NCBI RefSeq assembly: GCF_964340395.1
Contig: NC_135567.1
Span: 19,715,306 to 19,755,305 of the forward strand
DNA from: Glandiceps talaboti
Taxonomy: Eukaryota > Hemichordata > Enteropneusta > Spengelidae
DNA: 40,000 nt
Direction of reading: 5' to 3'
The position numbers and the translations under genes are program-made. This document shows positions 21,050-33,620 of this stretch, in pieces. The number at the start of each line of letters is the position of its first letter. Positions within the stretch are counted from its first letter, which is position 1. Under the pieces are notes generated by a model. It saw only the letters and a list, made by a program, of their open reading frames with translations. It was not told the origin of the DNA and made no database searches.

Positions 21050-22015
21050 ATCGACATAGTTAGAATTACGTAGAAATGAGTTCTAGATAAACACAATAGT
21101 ATGTAGAAATGAGTTCTAGATAAACACAATAGTACGTAGAAATGAGTTCTAGATAAACACAATAGATAGAACTACGTAGAAATGAGTTCTAGATAAACAC
21201 AATAGTACGTAGAAATGAGTTCTAGATAAACACAATAGATAGAACTACGTAGAAATGAGTTCTAGATAAACACAATAGTATGTAGAAATGAGTTCTAGAT
21301 AAACACAATAGATAGAACTACGTAGAATTGAGTTCTAGATAAACACAACAGTACGTAGAAATGAGTACTAGATAAACACAATAGTACGTAGAAATGAGTT
21401 CTAGATAAACACAATAGTACGTAGAATTGAGTTCTAGATAAACACAATAGATAGAACTACGTAGAATTGAGTTCTAGATAAACACAATAGTACGTAGAAA
21501 TGAGTTCTAGATAAACACAATAGATAGAACTACGTAGAAATGAGTTCTAGATAAACACAATAGTATGTAGAAATGAGTTCTAGATAAACACAATAGATAG
21601 AACTACGTAGAAATGAGTTCTAGATAAACACAATAGTATGTAGAAATGAGTTCTAGATAAACACAATAGATAGAACTACGTAGAATTGAGTTCTAGATAA
21701 ACACAACAGTACGTAGAAATGAGTACTAGATAAACACAATAGTACGTAGAAATGAGTTCTAGATAAACACAATAGTACGTAGAATTGAGTTCTAGATAAA
21801 CACAATAGATAGAACTACGTAGAATTGAGTTCTAGATAAACACAATAGTACGTAGAAATTAGTTCAAGATAAACACAATAGTACGTAGAATTGAGTTCTA
21901 GATAAACACAATAGATAGAACTACGTAGAATTGAGTTCTAGATAAACACAATAATATGTAGAAATGAGTTCTAGATAAACACAATAGTACGTCGAATTGA
22001 GTTCTTGATAAACAT
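21050..22015. repeat. 33/40-bp minisatellite with a 358-bp higher-order repeat
   Basis: The core is TACGTAGAAATGAGTTCTAG followed by ATAAACACAATAG. 33-bp units alternate irregularly with 40-bp units that carry an extra ATAGAAC. A rare variant pair (CAACAGTACG, then GAGTACTAG) occurs at 21346 and again at 21704. Between these points unit starts are spaced 33,33,40,33,40,33,40,33,40,33, summing to 358 bp. A ten-unit block has thus been duplicated. The 3' end is more degenerate. Confidence 0.97.
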
Positions 22016-23486
22016 ATCACATAATATCAAATATACCTAATATTTTCAAGACATTGAAAGTGTAATTCAATTGAACATCGATGTTTCATTTGGTATATTT
22101 TCTTGCCAATGTCACCTCTCTTGTGTACACGGTTTAATAAATAATAATAATAAAAAATATCGCAAGAATAGATTTAGTCAAGGTCTAATTTGGATAGCTG
22201 AAACCTCGGTTTCACTGTCATAATTTATTTACTCTACCATTCGTTTCCTGCCAAATCAAGCAAAGAATTGTTCATTTAGTTCATATCCTGTTCGATTTCT
22301 GTAAACGTTTAATTCATTTGCAAGTAAGCATTTGTGAAAGTACATATATCAAGTATATGATATAAGGTGTGTTGTGAGTCTGTACACAAACATAGGAGTG
22401 CTTGATTCATTTCCATTTGTTAGTTAGGAAATTGAAGCTGTAAATAAATTCACACTTTTCTGTCACTTTCATGTGCTATAAAAATGAAAGCCGAACATTA
22501 AGTGTATCTGTCTATGTAATTGAAAATCAGCATAAAAGAGAAATTTCTTAAAGTGACATAATTCCGTGTGAAAGACGACAACCTTCTATATTTTGTACTT
22601 CCTGTGTGGTCGTGATTTAAGTTCTATATTAAAAAGACCTTTCCACCCTTTTGTGGTGAAAATCAATAGCTTTTTGTTAAGGAAGACATTAAGTCCTTTT
22701 AAACGGCCATTAAACATGGAAGCAAATTTACGGAATTAAGCGATTCGTGTTCTGCTTGGTGTCACTTTTTACGGAATTCGGAAACATATTTTGCGTAGGT
22801 ATTGTTTGGAATTGTTAACAACATCAGTATGATAGAATACAACCCGTCACTTGGTCTTGGAACACATATTTAATTAGAAATCAAGCGAACGACATTTCCT
22901 TTTTCATTGAAGCCTTTTATTGAAACGTCATACTTTGCTTCAATTATATGAGATTCAATAATCCTATCTGAAAGGTACTAATGGCTGACTAACATAACGG
23001 ATGAACCTAATCGAATACTGCATAGCAAGAGTCAAGATCAAGTTTAAAGAAAATACGCGCTTTGAGAATACACGGCTTATAGATGTATGTATGTACTTTT
23101 CCAGTTCGAGTTTCAATCTTGCACCTCTTTCAATTAGTTATTACCAATAATGAGCAGTAACCATAGTTATACACAATAACATATAGTTATCCCTTAATCC
23201 AAGTTCGAATAAACACTGGCCTCGAAAATGATAGAGAGCACACAAATTCGTCTATACGTCTAACGACAATAACGACTCGTCTTACGCACACAATAGAATA
23301 AATGATTACCTTTTACAGACAATTTTCAACAATCAGACATATTTTTTGAATGTGTGAGAGATTTCTATGCTTCCATATGTCTGCTATATAACGTGTTTGA
23401 ATATGTTTTCAGAATGTTCGTTTTTTCATTACATGAGGTATTCTACTTACCAATGTACCTAGTATTTGCATTTATAAGCTTTGTGG
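22016..23486. other. About 1.5 kb of unique AT-rich sequence, no feature seen
   Basis: A short AATAATAATA run lies near 22139-22150. No long open frame, array or inverted repeat was recognised. Confidence 0.4.
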
Positions 23487-24160
<674 letters not shown>

Positions 24161-24363
24161 GCCTAATGAACAAAATTGTGTGGTTCCGATTACACTCAAT
24201 TTTAGAATAGATGGGGTAGGTAGATTTTTTATTTATTTTACTATATTTTCATGCGTGAGTGTCTAGTTCAGGTAGTTATGTTTTTGTTGTTTTCTATATG
24301 GTCTCTGTGTTATTGGTTTCAGATGTACAGCCATTACAGATTGGAAGAACAGTTTTATATTGT
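24161..24363 (+). repeat. Dispersed repeat family C, copy 2
   Basis: Matches 14194-14400 in the same orientation, as described there. It shares ACTCAATTTTAGAATAG, TGGGGTAG, TGAGTGTCTAGTTCAGG, TCTCTGTGTTAT and ATTGGAAGAACAGTTTTATA. The middle differs by small insertions. Confidence 0.8.
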
Positions 24364-24477
24364 CTAACAGGTTTGTTGTATAATTAACAAGGCAAAATTA
24401 ACCAAAACTTAAACCAACGAAACTTTTCAGCTATTGCGTCATTCAATAAAGTTTAGGGAGCCTACACTAATTATAAA

Positions 24478-24611
24478 GGGGAGGCCGGGAGCATTGGGAG
24501 GGGTCACATTTGACAAATCGGTTCTCAGGGAGGGTCATATTTTAGAAAAATGGCATTAGGGGAGAGTTACAATTTACGCAACCGGATGTGCTTAATTCCC
24601 CCAGCCTCCTG
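24478..24611. mobile_element. Short GC-rich MITE-like element with three ~32-bp units
   Basis: GGGAGG(CCGGGAG) on the left and CCCCCAGCCTCC on the right form imperfect inverted ends of about 12-15 bp. Inside, GGGAGGGGTCACATTTGACA (24496), GGGAGGGTCATATTTTAGAA (24528) and GGGGAGAGTTACAATTTACG (24559) are three diverged tandem units, 31-32 bp apart. The strand asymmetry (G-rich top strand) stands out from the AT-rich surroundings. Confidence 0.5.
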
Positions 24612-24665
24612 AAAAAAACCTCAAGACTCCATAAAATGAATACGCATGCGCAGTTGTCGTATATC

Positions 24666-24691
24666 ATATCTGAATGGCGAGATTCAGATAT
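24666..24691. repeat. Perfect 10-bp hairpin
   Basis: ATATCTGAAT and ATTCAGATAT are perfect reverse complements around the 6-bp loop GGCGAG. It is not followed by a T run and has no associated gene, so no function is assigned. Confidence 0.7.
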
Positions 24692-25876
24692 AGTGTAGTT
24701 TTAAAATAAACTGGTTCGGATAGAATTAATATTTAGGTGGAGAAAATAGTTGTTTGCTAGAGCTATTGAAAAAGTTGTCCCAGAACATAATCATGATCCT
24801 ATCTAATTGCTATAGCAACACTGATAGAGAACATAACAAGAATGTAAGAACCTGGCATCGAATCCAAGGCCTTTAAATAAAGTAAGGTGGGCCCTCTAAC
24901 GTATAAGAAAACACTATGTTTACAGAGAGTAATGACAATACGACCATTGTGAATTACTCAGCCAGCTGTAACCTTTGACCCTTAATTATATGACTAGTAG
25001 AAGCAGCAATTTTCTCAAGATTACAAAAATCAGATAAACACAAAGCAAGATTTTACAAAAGATGTCTGAAAATTGACCCTTGCCCTTGTAATTAGAGTAG
25101 GGCAACCCCGTAGAGATAACACCATAATGAATAGATGATCGAACTCCCTAACTATCCTTTGTGTAACATGTCACACTATATCAACCCCCTAACCTTTCAG
25201 ATCTTAAATCCAAATAACATAAAGGTAATAATGAAAGATACGGATACATCTCAACCTTATTTATTAATAAGACCATTAGGTGGTCAAAAGGCCTTTCATT
25301 ATATTTAATTATAGAATGACCTTTCATGACCTCTGACCTGCACTTAGCTAGACTATGTATACACGGCTAATTGCAAAGATGTTAGATTTGGAAGATAAAG
25401 ATGTTATTTAGTTATTTAATGGTATGGGTCATATTAAGGTTCCAGACTGAGATGTAATTTCGCTATTTTATCGTGTAATGAGATTTAAGCTAAAAACGTT
25501 GGAAATACCATCTTTTCATTTGAGTTTCTGTCACTCATTGTGTTTAGGACGAAAGACCTTGGACTGGTAACAACTGTGGTAAACTTTGTTGTGTGCTTTG
25601 GAAATTTCATTTCGTTTTCCCTTTACAAATAAACTAATTTGACCTAATATGTTTATTTGATCTCCAATTTAAGGGCCAGTAGTTGCATGCCATGTGTACA
25701 ATCTATTTATACATTTATGTAGTCTTTTTCATGTACGACGCTACCGGATCTTTTCATACCGGTTATTTCGTTACAGCCAATACACGTGTTCCATAAATTC
25801 GTTATTACTTCTACTTCAATATTCCTATCTGACTTCAATAACGTTGAGATCTTCGTCGGTTTACAGATATTCGTAG
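24692..25876. other. About 1.2 kb of unique AT-rich sequence, no feature seen
   Basis: No array, dispersed repeat or credible exon was recognised. Open frames are at chance length. Confidence 0.4.
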
Positions 25877-25962
25877 TACTATATGTGGCCAAACTGTCTG
25901 TCGCCTGGTATCTTATGTACTATATGTGGCCAAACTGTCTGCCGCCTGGTATCTTATGTTAT
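25877..25962. repeat. 41-bp tandem duplication, 2 copies
   Basis: TACTATATGTGGCCAAACTG recurs at 25877 and 25918. Over the 41-bp unit the copies differ at about one position (TCGCCTGG versus CCGCCTGG), so the duplication is recent. Confidence 0.95.
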
Positions 25963-26053
25963 ATCTGTTTGATATTCGATCTGCTTCGTTACTATTATCT
26001 ACAACTATCTTTCTCTGTCACTCGTAACACTACATAACTCACACATGTTTCGT

Positions 26054-26505
<452 letters not shown>

Positions 26506-26760
26506 GAGTAAAATACTGAGGAGCAGTACCATTGTGTTTTACGCCTAATCACTGAACGACTATCAATAGAGTTCTACATGTTTTCTAAATTCTATCTATT
26601 GAAGTGAGTAGTGGGCGTCGATTCCAGTTAAGATAGTCACAATGGAATTAACTAAACTGAGTATGGAATTTAGTTTCTTTTCATTTTGGCGCTTTGAGAT
26701 TAATTCAGCTCGTTTGTTTAATAAATCATAATATTTCTTACAGATATTTGAAAGAAATAA
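26506..26760. other. Unique spacer, no feature seen
   Basis: About 255 bp of AT-rich sequence between two microsatellites, with nothing recognised. Confidence 0.4.
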
Positions 26761-26795
26761 TGTATGTGTGCATATGTGTGTATAGTGTGTGTGTA

Positions 26796-26848
<53 letters not shown>
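26761..26848. repeat. (TG)n dinucleotide microsatellite
   Basis: About 88 bp of TG with TATAG interruptions in the first half and pure TG from about 26798. It directly precedes the 75-bp minisatellite. Confidence 0.97.
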
Positions 26849-26850
<2 letters not shown>

Positions 26851-26883
26851 AGTGTATTATCATTCAGGCTCCCTGATGTCTTA

Positions 26884-27355
26884 TCTATAACTGTCTATAG
26901 CCACACTATACTCCAATATACCTTTTCAAATAATCTCGCTATCCCATTCGTCATTTGGTCTATAACTGTCTATAGCCACACTATACTCCAATATACCTTT
27001 TCAAATAATCTCGCTATCCCATTGGTCATTTGGTCTATAACTGTCTATAGCCACACTATAATCCAATATACCTTTTAAAATCATCTCGCTACCCCATTCG
27101 TCATTTGGTCTATAACTGTCTATAGCCACACTGTACTCCAATATATCTTTTCAAATCATCTCGCTACCCCATTGGTCATTTGGTCTATAACTGTCTATAG
27201 CCACACTATACTCTAATATACCTTTTTAAATAATCTCGCTACCCCATTGGTCATTTGGTCTATAACTGTGTATAGCCACACTCTACTCCAATATACCTTT
27301 TTAGATCATCTCGCTACCCCATTGGTCATTTGGTCTATAACTGTCTATAGCCATT
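26884..27355. repeat. 75-bp minisatellite, 6 full units and 1 partial
   Basis: TCTATAACTGTCTATAGCCA starts at 26884, 26959, 27034, 27109, 27184, 27259 and 27334, a constant 75-bp period. Units differ by scattered substitutions, such as CATTCGTCATT versus CATTGGTCATT and ACTATACTCC versus ACTGTACTCC. The period is a multiple of three, so the open frame here is a by-product. CTATA...TATAG gives each unit a small hairpin. Confidence 0.98.
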
Positions 27356-28502
27356 CATATTACATATTCTTTTATGCATTTACATATATATCACTCGATA
27401 TTCATGTCTATAAATTTATTCATATGCACACAGGATAACGACCAATAACTGTGACAGGGTATATAATTCATAATCCCAGAAAGTTACCATTTCATTTTAT
27501 GTCCATACATATACACTACGAGATCTCTTTAATATAATAAAACTCTAATAACGTGTGATGTATGTCTGATAAAGATCACACATTTTTCATATTAAACGGA
27601 AACATTAAGTGCTAAGTAATGGCCAACCTCTGGGAATACTCAATGGAAAATTAGAATAGTTTCCCCGAGGCTTGAAAATGATTGATGGTTTATTTTCCTT
27701 TGTTTTGAAAATTATACCATGTCCCTCTGGTGTTGTGTATTAGTGTGTTTATTTCTGACACGTGAAATATATTATTTGAAGGAGATTAATACAAAGCCAG
27801 ATAATTATTCATCAAGAAAGGTCGATGTGTCCAATCACCATGGCAGATTACAGTTAGTAATAAAACTCTTTTGTTTATCTTTAAGGGAAAATAACTTTAT
27901 ATATATATTTACCATTATTTATAGAAATAAGTTACATGAACGTAAAATGCTCCTTGAAAATAACTGTTTAAACTTTTGCTGTCACTCATTCTCAGTTAAA
28001 ATCAGTGTACATATTTTAAAATCAAGGTCAAAATATTATCAAATTTAAGCCAATTCAGAATCCAATATGGCCGCCGAATCAAAATGGCCGCCGAATACTG
28101 CTAAGGTATGTCATATGATCTCTAAAGACAAAATTGTAACAACAAAATTAACAAGATCTTGGGATAGAATTTTCATCTCCCAGCTACATTGCTAGCGACA
28201 TATTTACATCAACTTAAGTGGCCCAATCCGTTCTTTTTACGTCAACTATTAAATTCCCCGATTCACATTACATTGACAATGACGGACAGTAATGCAGACT
28301 TAGAAAATTGACAATATTGAACTTACAACGGTCAACTTTAAGATTGCTCGGGGCACTTTTTTCGCAAATATCCTTCATTGACATTTAAAAAAACTCAATT
28401 TATTATACACAAAAGCTTTTGCTGAAAATTGATGAATCAATTGACATACTCCTTAACTTTATGTGAAAAAATAAAAGATTGGCGATTAACTTGAAAACAT
28501 AA
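27356..28502. other. About 1.1 kb of unique AT-rich sequence
   Basis: No gene or array. The only small oddity is a near-duplicated ATGGCCGCCGAAT word (28066-28078 and 28084-28096, 18 bp apart). An open frame at 27719-28048 has no recognisable domain and ordinary AT-rich composition. Confidence 0.4.
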
Positions 28503-28865
28503 CATTATGTTTTTATATAGCGCTTTCCTACTCTGTGCTCAAAGTGCTTTACAATTATTACCCCTGACTCAGATCTATAGCGGCACAACAGCCCTTTACT
28601 TCCTCGAATCCCTGGGGAGCATACAAACCATTGCAGCCTTTATAAGTACATAGGATTAAAGCATTCACATTGCAACCTTTATCCTACCAGGTCCCCAATT
28701 ATATAGCTTGGTTGACTGAGGCACAATCATGGTTCAAATCTTGCCCAATTACCTTCGAAACGAACGGCAGCCACGGGGCTCGAATCTGCAACCTGCAACC
28801 TGCAAGCTGCTGATTCCTAGCCGGCCACTGTAACCATGATGCAATTCCTTGCAACCTGTTGATAT
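28503..28865 (-). mobile_element. tRNA-derived SINE-like element, near full length
   Basis: On the minus strand it begins with a tRNA-like head: TGGTTACAGTGG near 28839-28850 resembles the Pol III A box, and AGATTCGAGCC near 28779-28789 resembles the B box. A body follows that matches the 12.3-kb copy (GCCTCAGTCAACC, ACCTGGTAGGATAAAG, CCCCAGGGATTC). The 3' tail reads TGTAAAGCACTTTGAG ... AGGAAAGCGCTATATAAAAA, at about 28506-28552. From memory such GCGCTATATAAA tails are widespread in metazoan SINEs with LINE-related 3' ends. The subfamily is not assigned. Confidence 0.8.
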
Positions 28866-29954
28866 ATTTTCCAGTCTTAGTACATTTAAAACTGAGAAAT
28901 AAAAATGGGGTTCAATTATTTTGGGACAATAAGTTGTCATTTACGACTCATACATGAATAGATGGGGTCTAAATTAAGTTAGTCATATATCTCAAACCTC
29001 AAAGTTAGTAGAGACATTTTATGAACATTGATTGAGTTGTCTCCGAGGCGTATTTTACGTTGATAACATTAAAAGTCCTAAGTGAAACCGATTTTTTCCC
29101 CTGAATAGAATTAAAGTGTGCTAGTTTAAAAGTGTAATGAGTAGGAAGATTCCTGGACGAGACACGGTGTGAAACGTAACGTTGGCAACAACATATTTAT
29201 TTCAGTCGATATCACGTGATCAAAATCTTCACCAGGGGCATCCAAAACATAATATTTTTAAAAATATGAAGTGAAATTAATTAAAGTAGCATTTTCTTGA
29301 GGATATAAAACTGCACGTCCATAATCTATCCCCGCAAGCTTAGTTTAGTTATGGGTTTACTGACTTTTTCCAAAAGAAAGTCTGGTTTGGAACCGAATCC
29401 AAGAGTGACGAATCCAAAATGAACAAGATCGTGACCACTACATCAAAAATAATTGGCACAGCTTTGCCTTATCTCGAAAATCTCTAACATCAACGAATTA
29501 TCCATATAAATGAACAGGAAAGAAAGTAACATTTCTATATTACAAGACGCATAAGTAACACTCTTTTAAATAAAGCCTGAATACACGGGTACAATTTGTT
29601 TGAACTCTAGCTATCACCTGTTCTTGTTAGTACGACTACCTTTTATTTTCTCAAACAATGGAAGACTTCTAGAGATGAAAACTAGGTGTTTCTAATTGGT
29701 AACTTGGTTATACAACCACAGCTGATGTAAAGCCAATACAATGGCACTGACTGATCAGCTGCATCCATCATCTGTATAGTATCATACACAGATGGAAAGA
29801 TAGGAGATGGGTAAGACTAAAAGACAATTAAACTATGTCTGAAAATAGAAAACATTGATCAATACTGATAAATACAGCTTACTTTTTATCTAAATTGTGT
29901 AGACAAGATTACATTATGTGGCCAAAGATTAACTTGGAATCGATATCATAGCAT
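28866..29954. other. About 1.1 kb of unique AT-rich sequence, no feature seen
   Basis: No array, inverted repeat or credible exon was recognised. Confidence 0.4.
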
Positions 29955-30245
<291 letters not shown>

Positions 30246-31530
30246 CAATAAAGCAGATATTTTTCACGCAAAACATTCAAAATAAATTTGCGGGGAATGT
30301 GTAAATGGCAAATACACACATAGATTAACAGAACTACATGTACCTGACATTAAACCCTATATCATGCATTATTACAAATATCCTTTATACATACTAACAT
30401 TGGTTAAATGTCTGGTTTAGGTAACAATATATAGTCGGTCAAATATTTATAGTATACATCAGTTATAAGCCCACTAAGTACAGTACACATTAGTGATCGA
30501 CAAACACTACGGGTACACTATATTTAATACCCAGATGATTATTTCCTGACCGTGTAATACGTATACAAGTAAGGGTCAGGTCCCAAACAAAAGGCCGAGA
30601 GATATCTTAAGACTATCCATTACTGCCAGAATCTCTATATGACCTGATCTTTACTTTTCTTCGATACTTGTTCTGATTAACGTGTTAGATACAGGATCAC
30701 AGGCTGAGTTTGTACACTTTTGGGCGGAATTTGTGCTGCATATTAGAGAGGGGTAGATACAAGTTAGAACGCGTCCGTGTACGGGAGCAATATCGTGTAG
30801 GCGTACACGTAATGACGTCTACAAAGTTGTGTATAGTTACGCGTTCAGAAAGCAATTTTGAACTTGAAAGACAATGGAATGTGCACGCGCGCGTTGGCAT
30901 CTTCTGTCCAGTATGTCTACATACATACATAGTTGATCATTTATCAAGTTACCCCTCATCTACTCTTCACTTAAGTGTAAACCAGTTTTTTATTTATCAA
31001 TATGATGACTTGTACTAAATATAGTACAGTACTGCATTCTTCTTCTTCGAAAGGCATAAATATATAATTTAGTTAATATTGCTATATGAATGATTTCAAT
31101 CAATTTACATGCATTGCTGATGTTCAAACCAATACCAAGATTAGAATGAAAAATCAAGTATATCGACCTGTTCTGTCACCTATACATACTCATATCTATA
31201 AACTACTGTTAATGAAATGTCAAATCAAATTATTTAAAAGTATCTTTGTATGTTTACAGTTTATTATTTTTCATTTGCAATAGAATTTCCTTACATGTTA
31301 ATGATTTATTCATTTCAGAGTAGGTTTCTGACATTATATGTATAAATGGCAAGCGAGCGATGAAAACGAGACTTAATTATATCTGCTAGTGGTTTCTTTA
31401 AGCATGGTACTTCATAGATGGTTGGTTTTATCAATTTAAACATTGGAGTCTATTTTACAACCTTTTAAAGCATATCAACTAACGCAGTTTAAGGATGTTT
31501 GGTTTATCTAGTTTTCTCTGTCTACCTATG
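30246..31530. other. About 1.3 kb of unique sequence, no supported gene
   Basis: AT-rich apart from a CpG-richer patch at about 30765-30895. A 102-codon open frame (30710-31018) overlaps this patch and is open on the other strand too. It shows no domain, signal peptide or splice context that I recognise, so it is not annotated as coding. Confidence 0.4.
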
Positions 31531-31652
31531 ATGTATGTATGTATGTATGTATGTATGTATGTATGTATGTATGTATGTATGTATGTATGTATGTATGTAT
31601 GTATGTATGTATGTATGTATGTATGTATGTATGTATGTGCGTGTGTATGTGC

Positions 31653-31685
<33 letters not shown>

Positions 31686-31693
31686 TGAGTGAG

Positions 31694-31744
<51 letters not shown>
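31531..31744. repeat. Compound microsatellite GTAT / GT / GAGT / CT
   Basis: GTAT units (31531-31638), GT with a few GC steps (31638-31682), three GAGT units, then CT (31698-31744). The purine-pyrimidine phase shifts twice. Confidence 0.98.
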
Positions 31745-31745
<1 letters not shown>

Positions 31746-32100
31746 AATGATAAATAAATACATGAATAGATTGACTATAGGCTTAAAATGTACCATGTGT
31801 TCGTTATTATTGTGACAACTAGAATCTGCAAGCCAAATTTGAAATATCATTGTTAACTTCAATGTGTACTCATGAATGAAATGGAATTTTAATATCAGAC
31901 TTGCCAGTGGTAATAGGTCGCTCCTATATTCCACTTCTTAAAATCAATTTCTCTCTTTTGTCAACGAGTTGAATGAATGGTCTCCATCAAATATTAACAA
32001 TGTATTCATTCCTTACCATCGATATTGCTTATGTTGATGAATTCAGAAAAGTCCTTAAGAGAAAGATGTCTTTTGAAACATCTTCTCAGTGACAAATAGT
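31745..32100. other. Unique sequence, no feature seen
   Basis: About 355 bp of AT-rich sequence with nothing recognised. Confidence 0.4.
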
Positions 32101-32189
32101 GTGTTCACACTAGATGCTTGCTAAGATACTCAGCTGACTCAGAGTTGACTCAATTCTCAAAGTTGACTTAGAGAAACTAATGTGAACAG
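32101..32189. repeat. Small inverted-repeat element (possible MITE remnant)
   Basis: GTGTTCACACTAG (32101-32113) and the reverse complement of CTAATGTGAACAG (32177-32189) match at 11 of 13 positions. The 63-bp interior repeats AGTTGACT and contains two TGACTCA words. The size and ends fit a tiny MITE or solo remnant; chance cannot be excluded. Confidence 0.4.
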
Positions 32190-32579
32190 TTTAAGTTGGC
32201 ACAGAGTCAGTCTAGAGTGGTAACAGGTTGGTTTAAGTCGGGACCAGGTTTGAAACCGGCTTAATAGTCGATTTTCCGGTTCCAAGATGCATTGCGCGAG
32301 AGGACGTCGCTTATGCTGTTAGATTTAGTCTTGTTTTGTCTTTATTACATTTGAAATAACATTTTCATCAGGAAATGATGGTAAGACATGTTGACCTCTT
32401 TAATTATGGGTGATTTTATAGAACAAAGACTGAACGCCATCGATGACAGAGTGGGATGTTACTCAGTGGTAAACCCATGCCAGGGTACCGTCATGTAATT
32501 TTGTTATATATTATTTTTTATGATGAAATTGTAATTTGTAAATATATACCGTGTTTGTAAACATTTTATGTGGATTTTT
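32190..32579. other. Unique sequence, no feature seen
   Basis: About 390 bp of AT-rich sequence lying before the degenerate array, with nothing recognised. Confidence 0.4.
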
Positions 32580-33280
32580 TGAGAAGTGCATTATCCATGT
32601 CAAAAATCGTTGGCGATATTCAAATTCCTAATAAACTCTACGTTTCATAGATGCACAGCGGGAAGTGAGATTGAATCAGTATCACCTTTAGCTTTCTTGT
32701 TACCAGGGGCAACGTTTTTAAAAATATGCTGTATTTATCAACAGTTATATATTTCTCTTTGTAACCATCTCTAAAAAACCATCGACGACACTCAAATTGA
32801 AAAGATACTTTGCGTTTCATAGATGTAAAAACACGAGTTAACATTCAACGATTATTTGTTTTCGTGCTACATATCAGGGGCTACAGTTCATTTGGTTAGT
32901 ATTTATAAGCATTTTCAAAAAAAATTTTCGCAAAGTGTTATAACCATTCAAAAAATGCATTGAATGTATATAGTTAGATACTCTAAGGCGGCTGCACGTT
33001 AAAAAACTACTAGATTTTCTCGTTACCAAAGGCTACATAAATACTAGATGTATATATTTTTGAAAAGCGTAATAAGAATTTCATTACAGGTATGGCTCAT
33101 CGTTTATGTGTTGGTACCATAAGTTTCGTAGCTGCACAACATGATTTCTTGCTACCATGGGCTATATGTTGAATTTTCGGTAGTACTAAAACACATTTTA
33201 TACCTGTTTTCGGAAAAGTGCAATAACTATCTATAAAACAAGCACTGACGATATACATCCAAGTTGTTGAGATACTTTAA
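32580..33280. repeat. Degenerate ~130-180-bp tandem array, about 5 units
   Basis: Recurring words in fixed order: CTTGTTACCAGGGGCTAC-like; a T-rich segment; GAAAAGTGCAATAACCAT-like (near 32591, 32762, 32941, 33073 and 33224); an AAACA..GACGATAT-like word; and GATACTTTGCGTTTCATAGATG-like. Spacings between anchors are about 171, 179, 132 and 151 bp. The last unit runs directly into family A at 33.28 kb. Units are strongly diverged, so the array is old. Confidence 0.75.
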
Positions 33281-33440
33281 AATATCCATATGGATGATTA
33301 TTTCCTATTTATTTTAGATATTTTTTAGATATTAAATTTATAAAACAATTCCATCATGTCTATCTACTTGAAAAATCAATTTGAAACAACGTGCCAAGTC
33401 TGTGTTTGTAACTCAATACATTGCAACAAGCTAAGAAATT
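33281..33440 (+). repeat. Dispersed repeat family A, copy 3
   Basis: Matches the copy at 4866-5033, including CCATATGGATGA, CTACTTGAAAAATCAAT, CCAAGTCTGTGTTTGTAAC and TCAATACATTGCAA. It is joined on its left to the degenerate array and on its right, within about 15 bp, to a family B copy. That suggests parts of one larger element. Confidence 0.78.
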
Positions 33441-33453
33441 AAATGTGAAAAAA

Positions 33454-33620
33454 CCTTGTTATTGTACGTACATGAAATCAGGGATGTTTTTCATATTGTT
33501 CAGATATCGAGGAAAGCAGCAGCGCTCTATGATTAACTGAGTAACCTATACCATGTATACCCCCAAGGTGCACAGACAGGAAGTAGAGCGCCACTATGTC
33601 AAATTTTGGAAAGGCCTATT
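33454..33620 (+). repeat. Dispersed repeat family B, copy 1
   Basis: About 165 bp closely similar to 38941-39105 in the same orientation. Shared words are AAATCAGGGATGTTTTT, TATTGTTCAGA, GCTCTATGATTA, GTAACCTATACC, GTGTATACCCCCAA-like, ACAGACAGGAAGTAGAGCGC and AAAGGCCTATT. It is the best conserved dispersed pair in the window, so it is probably the youngest of families A-C. No open frame is shared. Confidence 0.88.

Noticed and set aside
24666-24691. Rho-independent terminator
   Set aside because: A 10-bp hairpin without a T run, in a eukaryotic context.
26764-27078. 104-codon plus-strand frame over TG and 75-bp repeats
   Set aside because: The 75-bp period is a multiple of three, which keeps the frame open by itself. 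Repeated TVYSHTI-type strings follow the DNA unit.
28779-28850. Functional tRNA gene
   Set aside because: A- and B-box-like words are present, but I did not find a complete cloverleaf, and the sequence continues into a SINE body and tail.
30710-31018. 102-codon plus-strand frame in a CpG-richer patch
   Set aside because: No domain, no splice-site logic and an opposing open frame over the same stretch. CpG content slightly raises stop-free length. Not enough to call an exon.
31531-31744. Telomeric or centromeric satellite
   Set aside because: Only simple GTAT, GT and CT repeats; no TTAGGG-type units and no long homogeneous satellite in the window.
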